Of a stretch of DNA of 64,000 bases, positions 59,976 through 64,000 are shown one piece after another. The stretch lies in contig NZ_JACJKN010000006.1 in NCBI RefSeq assembly GCF_016900775.1, forward strand, positions 62,001 through 126,000, written 5' to 3'. Position numbers and translations under genes: made by a program. The first letter of the stretch is position 1. Every line of letters begins with the position of its first letter. The notes below the pieces were generated by a model that saw only the letters and a program-made list of their open reading frames with translations, was not told the origin of the DNA and made no database searches. This DNA comes from Olsenella uli (GTDB taxonomy: Bacteria; Actinomycetota; Coriobacteriia; Coriobacteriales; Atopobiaceae).

Positions 59976-61139
59976 ATGGCAGTCAACCGCTTCGTTCTGA
60001 ACAACATCTCGTACCACGGCTCCGGGGCCATCAAGGAGATCCCCGGCGAGCTCACCCGCCGCGGCTACAAGAAGGCCTTCGTCTGCTCCGACCCGGACCT
60101 CGTGAAGTTTGGCGTCGTGGCCAAGGTGACCGACCTGCTCGACGAGGCCGGCATCGCCTGGGAGCTCTACTCCGAGATCAAGCCCAACCCCACGATCAAG
60201 AACGTGCAGGACGGCGTGGCCGCCTACCAGGCCTCCGGCGCGGACTGCATCGTCACCATCGGCGGCGGCTCCTCGATGGATACCGCCAAGGGCATCGGCA
60301 TCATCGTGGCCAACCCGGAGTTTGCCGACGTCGTCTCCCTCGAGGGCGTGGCGCCCACCAAGAAGCATGCCGTCTTCACCATTGCCGTGCCCACCACCGC
60401 CGGCACCGCGGCCGAGGTCACGATCAACTACGTGATCACCGACCCCGAGAAGGTCCGCAAGTTCGTCTGCGTGGACGTGAACGACATCCCCGACGTGGCC
60501 GTGGTGGACCCCGACATGATGGCCTCCATGCCCGCCGGGCTTACCGCCGCCACCGGCATGGACGCGCTCACCCACGCGATCGAGGGCTACACCACCAAGG
60601 GCGCCTGGGAGCTCTCCGACATGTTCCACTACAAGGCCATCCAGCTCATCTCGAAGCACCTGCGCGACGCCGTGGCCGAGGCCAAGAGCGGCGTTCCCGG
60701 CTCCGGCCGCGAGGGCATGGCGCTCGCGCAGTACATCGCCGGCATGGGCTTCTCCAACGTGGGCCTCGGCATCGACCACGCGATGGCGCACACGCTCTCC
60801 GCGCACTACGACACCCCGCACGGCGTGGCCTGCGCCATGCTGCTGCCGGTTGCCATGGAGTACAACAAGCCCGTCGTGACCAAGCGCCTGGCCGAGGTCG
60901 CCGTGGCCATGGGCGTTGACACCGCCGGCATGACCGAGGACGAGGCCGCCGACGCCGCCATCGCCGCGGTGCGCCAGCTCTCCGCCGACGTCAACATCAA
61001 GCCCACGTGCGACGGCCTCGTGGAGGCCGACCTCGACCAGCTGGCCGACGACGCCATCGCCGACGCCTGCTTCCCGGGCAACCCGCGCGAGGCCGACCAC
61101 GCCGCCGTGGTGGAGCTCTTCCGCAAAGTGATGGCGTAG
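59976..61139 (+). CDS. Iron-containing alcohol dehydrogenase, lactaldehyde reductase-like
   Basis: 387 residues. TIGGGSSMDTAKGIGI is the NAD(P)-binding GGGS motif. VPTTAGTAAEVT and GMDALTHAIEGYTT hold the first metal ligands. GLGIDHAMAHTLSAHYDTPHG (in pieces GIDHAMAHTL, YDTPHGVA) carries the three metal His of the FucO group. The best match is 1,2-propanediol oxidoreductase/lactaldehyde reductase. The ATG at 59976 is preceded by AAAGGGGGAA. It stands alone; no fucose or rhamnose genes are in the window. Confidence 0.93.
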   Translation: MAVNRFVLNNISYHGSGAIKEIPGELTRRGYKKAFVCSDPDLVKFGVVAKVTDLLDEAGIAWELYSEIKPNPTIKNVQDGVAAYQASGADCIVTIGGGSSMDTAKGIGIIVANPEFADVVSLEGVAPTKKHAVFTIAVPTTAGTAAEVTINYVITDPEKVRKFVCVDVNDIPDVAVVDPDMMASMPAGLTAATGMDALTHAIEGYTTKGAWELSDMFHYKAIQLISKHLRDAVAEAKSGVPGSGREGMALAQYIAGMGFSNVGLGIDHAMAHTLSAHYDTPHGVACAMLLPVAMEYNKPVVTKRLAEVAVAMGVDTAGMTEDEAADAAIAAVRQLSADVNIKPTCDGLVEADLDQLADDAIADACFPGNPREADHAAVVELFRKVMA

Positions 61140-61161
61140 CGTCCTTTTCGACGTGGGGGCA

Positions 61162-61230
61162 CCCCGCCCCTTTGCACGCAAGCTGCTTCGCGCAAAGCGC
61201 TCAGAAAGCTTGCTTTGCAAAGGGGCGGGG
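61162..61230. repeat. Inverted repeat CCCCGCCCCTTTGCA
   Basis: 15-bp perfect arms (61162-61176, 61216-61230), with GCAAGCT/AGCTTGC pairing inside (61178-61184, 61207-61213). It follows the dehydrogenase gene and may terminate it, though no U-run follows. Confidence 0.8.
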
Positions 61231-61346
61231 CGCCGTCGTATCGGGGCTTCTTTACCGTCGGGGAACGTGCTGCTTCGAGGGTCGTTTGGGCGGGAATAAG
61301 AATTGCGTGACGAGAAGAGCGCGCTGGCGAGAAGGACGTGGTGTGC

Positions 61347-62525
61347 GTGGCGGACGTTCGGGACTACCTTGAGCTGAGGGGCGACATCGCGCTCGCCGAG
61401 CGGCCGTTCAACGACGTGGACGCGCTCGCGCTCTCCACGCTCGCCTACCTCGACCTCACGGGGATCGTTGAGGGCCCCGTGCGGGTCACGGACGCGTGCG
61501 CCGAGCTCCTGGCGCGCTCGGACGGGGACGTCTCCTCGCGCGTGCGCTCGCTCGCGACGATCGACGAGCGCTTCGTCGTGGCGCTCGGGGCGTCGGCCCG
61601 CCTTGGCGACGCCCTGCTCACCGACTACGTCGACGTGCGCGACGGCGAGCGCGTGATGCAGTTCGCCGCCGTGACCGTGTCCCTGGACGACGGCGCGACC
61701 TTCGTCGCCTTCCGGGGGACCGACACGACCCTCGTGGGCTGGAGGGAGAACTTCATCCTGAGCTTTGCCGTGACCGAGGCGCAGCGTGCGGCGGCGGCCT
61801 ACCTCGGCCGCGCGCTCGAGCGGGCGGCGGCGACGGGAGGGTGCGTCCGCGTGGGCGGGCACTCGAAGGGCGGCAACCTCGCCGCCTACGCGGCGAGCAT
61901 GTCCCCCGTCGCGCTCGCGGGGCTGATCGAGCGCGTCTGGAGCCTCGACGGCCCCGGGATGGACCGCGCCGTGATGCCCGTGAGCTGCCACGATGTGATG
62001 GGGGAGCGCTACGTGAAGATTGTGCCCGCCTACAGCGTGGTGGGCAGGTTCTTCTCTGATGACGCCCCGGTGAGCGTGGTGCGCAGCAACGCCGCCCGCT
62101 CGCTCCAGCACGACCCGCTCTCCTGGCAGGTGGGGCCGGGGGGATTTGTTGAGGCGGACGGCCCGGACCCGGAGTGCCTGCTGGTGGAGGGCGCGTTTGC
62201 GTCCTGGCTCTCCAAGCTTGCGCCCGAGGACAGGCGCCTGCTCACCGACGAGCTCTTCGACGCGCTCGCGGCGGGAGGGGCGGAGCGCTTCGAGGACCTG
62301 TTCGCGAGCCCCGCCGCCGCGCAGAAGGTGCTCGCCGCCCTCGGCGAGGTCGACTCGCGCACGCGCGACATGATGCTGAGCCTTCTCGGGGAGCTCCTGG
62401 GGGCGGGTGCCGCTGCGGCCGGCGAGGCGCTGACGGACGCCGCCGCGGACGCCGCGACGCGGGTGGCGCGGCGGGTCGTCGGACTCGTCGGCGGCCAGAG
62501 GGCCCAGGGGGAGGCGGAAAATTAA
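61347..62525 (+). CDS. Mbeg1-like (DUF2974) alpha/beta-hydrolase-fold protein
   Basis: 392 residues. ADVRDYLELRGDIALAERPFNDVDALALSTLAYLDL (in pieces DYLELRGD, PFNDVDAL) is the conserved N-terminus of DUF2974. VAFRGTDTTLVGWRENF follows, and RVGGHSKGGNLAAYAA contains the GxSxG-type nucleophile elbow. The family resembles lipases, but the substrate is unknown. GTG at 61347 gives the family start and lies 10 bases from GAAGGA; GTGs at 61338 and 61341 are also in frame. The Ala-rich C-terminal tail is probably disordered. The TAA stop is inside the 62518-62532 repeat arm. Confidence 0.85.
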   Translation: MADVRDYLELRGDIALAERPFNDVDALALSTLAYLDLTGIVEGPVRVTDACAELLARSDGDVSSRVRSLATIDERFVVALGASARLGDALLTDYVDVRDGERVMQFAAVTVSLDDGATFVAFRGTDTTLVGWRENFILSFAVTEAQRAAAAYLGRALERAAATGGCVRVGGHSKGGNLAAYAASMSPVALAGLIERVWSLDGPGMDRAVMPVSCHDVMGERYVKIVPAYSVVGRFFSDDAPVSVVRSNAARSLQHDPLSWQVGPGGFVEADGPDPECLLVEGAFASWLSKLAPEDRRLLTDELFDALAAGGAERFEDLFASPAAAQKVLAALGEVDSRTRDMMLSLLGELLGAGAAAAGEALTDAAADAATRVARRVVGLVGGQRAQGEAEN

Positions 62526-62601
62526 TCCGCCCCGTGGAATGCCTCCGGAGCGTTTTCCCTGTTGAGCAGAAGCCGTCGCGCCCAGAGGGCGGATTAATTT
62601 T
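62518..62601. terminator. Bidirectional terminator-like inverted repeat
   Basis: AAAATTAATCCGCCC (62518-62532) and GGGCGGATTAATTTT (62587-62601) are perfect inverses 54 bases apart, between convergent genes. Each arm ends in an A or T run suited to termination on either strand. Confidence 0.6.
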
Positions 62602-62607
62602 GAGCCC

Positions 62608-62973
62608 CTAGTCGTCCACCCCGATGACACCGCCCACGACCATGCTCACGAGCGAGATTACGATCGAGCCGAGGATCGCCGAGAAGAGCGAGTCGATGGC
62701 GATGCCGGCGTGGAAGATGTTGCGGGAGAGCCAGCTCGCGAGCTCGAGCACGAAGGCGTTGACCACGAGGTAGAAGATGCCGAGCGTGGCCAGGGTGAAG
62801 GGGATGGCGAGCGCCTGGAGGACCGGCTTGACGGTCGCGTTGAGCAGGGCGAGCACGAGCGCGCAGAAGATCGGCCCCACCCAGGCGCCGCCCACCGGCA
62901 CGATGCCGGGGACGAGCCAGATGGCGACCGCGCACGCGATGGCCGTGACGAGCCACTTACCGATGAATCCCAT
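62608..62973 (-). CDS. Phage-holin-superfamily IV / YvlD-like membrane protein
   Basis: 121 residues with four hydrophobic helices (about 5-25, 32-52, 57-80 and 90-115). The order WLVTAIACAVAIWLVPGI ... LVLALLNATVKPVLQALAIPFTLATLGIFYLVVNAFVLELA (in pieces) matches Pfam PF04020. Despite the holin label, members are chromosomal membrane proteins of unknown role, some linked to envelope stress. GAAAGGGG precedes the ATG. Confidence 0.9.
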   Translation of the reverse strand: MGFIGKWLVTAIACAVAIWLVPGIVPVGGAWVGPIFCALVLALLNATVKPVLQALAIPFTLATLGIFYLVVNAFVLELASWLSRNIFHAGIAIDSLFSAILGSIVISLVSMVVGGVIGVDD

Positions 62974-63063
62974 GCGTTTCCCCTTTCGTCCTGTGGGTAG
63001 GATACCCCCAAGGTCGCAATTTCAGCCCCAGATCTTCCGGGGCCCGTCGCGGAGGGGGTTGCC

Positions 63064-63618
63064 ATGCAGCTCACGGTCACCGCAGAGGCCGTGCCCGGCG
63101 GCGTGCGCGTGCTCGCGGAGCCGCCGGGCGACTCGTTTGCCATCGAGGTGGCTCCGGCGCCCGGCCCCGGCGCCGCGGCGGACGTGGGCGCGGACGTTCT
63201 TCTTGCCCTGCGCGCCTTGGGAATCCGTCCCGGCGCGGGAGACGCCGCCCCGCGCCCCGCGGGGAAGGCCCGCCACCGTTGGCGCGCCGAGCTCGCCCGG
63301 GTGCCGCTTCGCATGCGCCACGAGGGGAGCGAGGCCACGGTCCTCTGGGAGGCGCGCGACCGCCTGCGGGTGCTCGCCGGGGCGACGCTTCGGGCCGAGC
63401 CGCCGCTCAACCGCGACGGCAGCCTCGGGTTTGCCGCCCGCTTCGCCCTGCGCCTGCGCGAGGAGCACGCGGACGCCATCGTAGGCGCGCGCACGACGGA
63501 GGACATCGTGCTCAGGAGCGTGAACGAGGTCGGGCGCCTGCTCTACTTCGCAGGCGCCAACAGCTGGCTCGTGCTGCGCGACGACGCCGGCCACACGCTC
63601 GACGAGCTCTCGCGCTAG
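63064..63618 (+). CDS. Hypothetical protein (184 aa)
   Basis: No recognised family. The first 70 residues are Ala/Pro/Gly-rich and probably partly disordered (APAPGPGAAADVGADVLLAL). The C-terminal 85 residues look folded (LRAEPPLNRDGSLGFAARFAL; NEVGRLLYFAGANSWLVLRDD). No signal peptide. GGAGGGGG precedes the ATG with good spacing, which supports a real gene. It is followed closely by the tautomerase gene in the same direction (66 bases), so they may be co-transcribed. Confidence 0.7.
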   Translation: MQLTVTAEAVPGGVRVLAEPPGDSFAIEVAPAPGPGAAADVGADVLLALRALGIRPGAGDAAPRPAGKARHRWRAELARVPLRMRHEGSEATVLWEARDRLRVLAGATLRAEPPLNRDGSLGFAARFALRLREEHADAIVGARTTEDIVLRSVNEVGRLLYFAGANSWLVLRDDAGHTLDELSR

Positions 63619-63683
63619 AGGCGTCCCTCCCCGCGCCCCCGCCGCTGCGCTATGCTGGGTGCACCCGACCGAGAGGAGCCGCC

Positions 63684-64000
63684 ATGCCCGTCGTGCACAC
63701 CTACTGCTCCGCGCCCATCGCGCCCGAGGCCCGCGAGGCGCTCAAGGCCGCCTACGGCCGCGCGATCGAGGCCGTGCCCGGCAAGTCCGAGGCCTGGCTC
63801 ATGTGCCTTTTCGAGGACGACGCGCACATCTACTTTGCCGGGGACGACTCCGAGCCGTGCGCCCTTATCGACGTGAGCGTGTTCGCGCGCTCCGAGGTGC
63901 CCGCCTCCGCGTGGGAGCGCTTCACCGAGGAGGTCACGCCCGCGGTCTGCCGCGAGCTGGGCGTGGACCCCGCGCGCCTCTACATCCGCTACGGCTGGAC
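63684..64000 (+). CDS. MIF-like tautomerase (3' partial)
   Basis: The frame from the ATG at 63684 is open to the window end (105 complete codons plus two bases). Pro follows the initiator Met (MPVVHTYCSAP), as required for the catalytic N-terminal proline of the MIF/phenylpyruvate tautomerase superfamily. GKSEAWLMCLFEDDAHIYFAG, with the conserved Lys, LIDVSVFARSEVP and YIRYG match MIF rather than short 4-OT proteins. AGAGGAG precedes the start. In host-associated bacteria, MIF homologues may affect host signalling, but this is speculation. Confidence 0.85.
   Translation, partial: MPVVHTYCSAPIAPEAREALKAAYGRAIEAVPGKSEAWLMCLFEDDAHIYFAGDDSEPCALIDVSVFARSEVPASAWERFTEEVTPAVCRELGVDPARLYIRYGW

Noticed and set aside
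59772-62630. Very long N-terminal extension of the M20 peptidase reading frame
   Set aside because: It is antisense to the FucO-like and Mbeg1-like genes and crosses a palindrome; the M20 domain begins at the ATG at 59771 with a ribosome binding site.

Overview
The window is high-GC, gene-dense chromosomal DNA from a host-associated actinobacterium. SpaA-type sortase pili, two Feo iron systems, a FeoB-associated Cys-rich peptide, a DUF2130 protein, PTS sugar uptake and a GlnR-like regulator suggest the Coriobacteriia (Olsenella/Atopobiaceae-like). That placement is inferred from gene content and was not tested by a search. I see no tRNA, rRNA, CRISPR-Cas, transposase or prophage.

Layout. (1) 1-6.5 kb: pilus locus, with a 5'-truncated large surface protein, a backbone pilin and two class C sortases. 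(2) 6.7-8.5 kb: a DUF3800 gene broken by an in-frame TAG, and a PPK2 polyphosphate kinase. (3) 8.7-15 kb: metal uptake (feoA, feoA, feoB, ZIP transporter, FeoB-associated Cys-rich peptide) plus gpmA. (4) 15-22 kb: a nitrogen/amino-acid block with a glutamine-synthetase-fold protein that has lost most metal ligands, two solute-binding lipoproteins, a permease carrying a secreted N-terminal domain, an ATPase and a GlnR-like regulator. (5) 22-32.5 kb: HtrA protease, DUF2130 coiled-coil protein, Crp/Fnr regulator, Dxs, DegV, a FeoA-FeoB fusion and a LOG-family protein. (6) 33-46 kb: sucrose/fructan regulon with fructokinase, HAD phosphatase, two GH32 enzymes, a IIBCA PTS permease, a LacI regulator, an odd HPr and an amylosucrase with a histone-like tail. 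Matching LacI-type operators lie before the fructokinase, PTS and amylosucrase genes. (7) 46-64 kb: nitroreductase, exonuclease, M18 and M20 peptidases, phosphofructokinase, PaaK plus an ACT protein, TatA, LysR, a VanRS-like pair next to a secreted C39-like protein, a FucO-like dehydrogenase, an Mbeg1-like hydrolase, and a MIF-like tautomerase cut by the window end.

The most unusual content is between the genes. A 12-mer, GGCGAGAAGAAC, occurs about 15 times exactly (its 9-mer core about 24 times). It lies almost always at gene borders and several times as inverted pairs forming terminator-like hairpins, which resembles DNA-uptake-sequence biology. Three separate gaps carry arrays of 43-nt palindromes spaced by about 18 nt with a period of almost exactly 61 nt. 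At least five further families of long perfect inverted repeats (24-39 bp arms) fill other gaps, one arranged as a mirror-symmetric set. No transposase that could mobilise them is present in the window.
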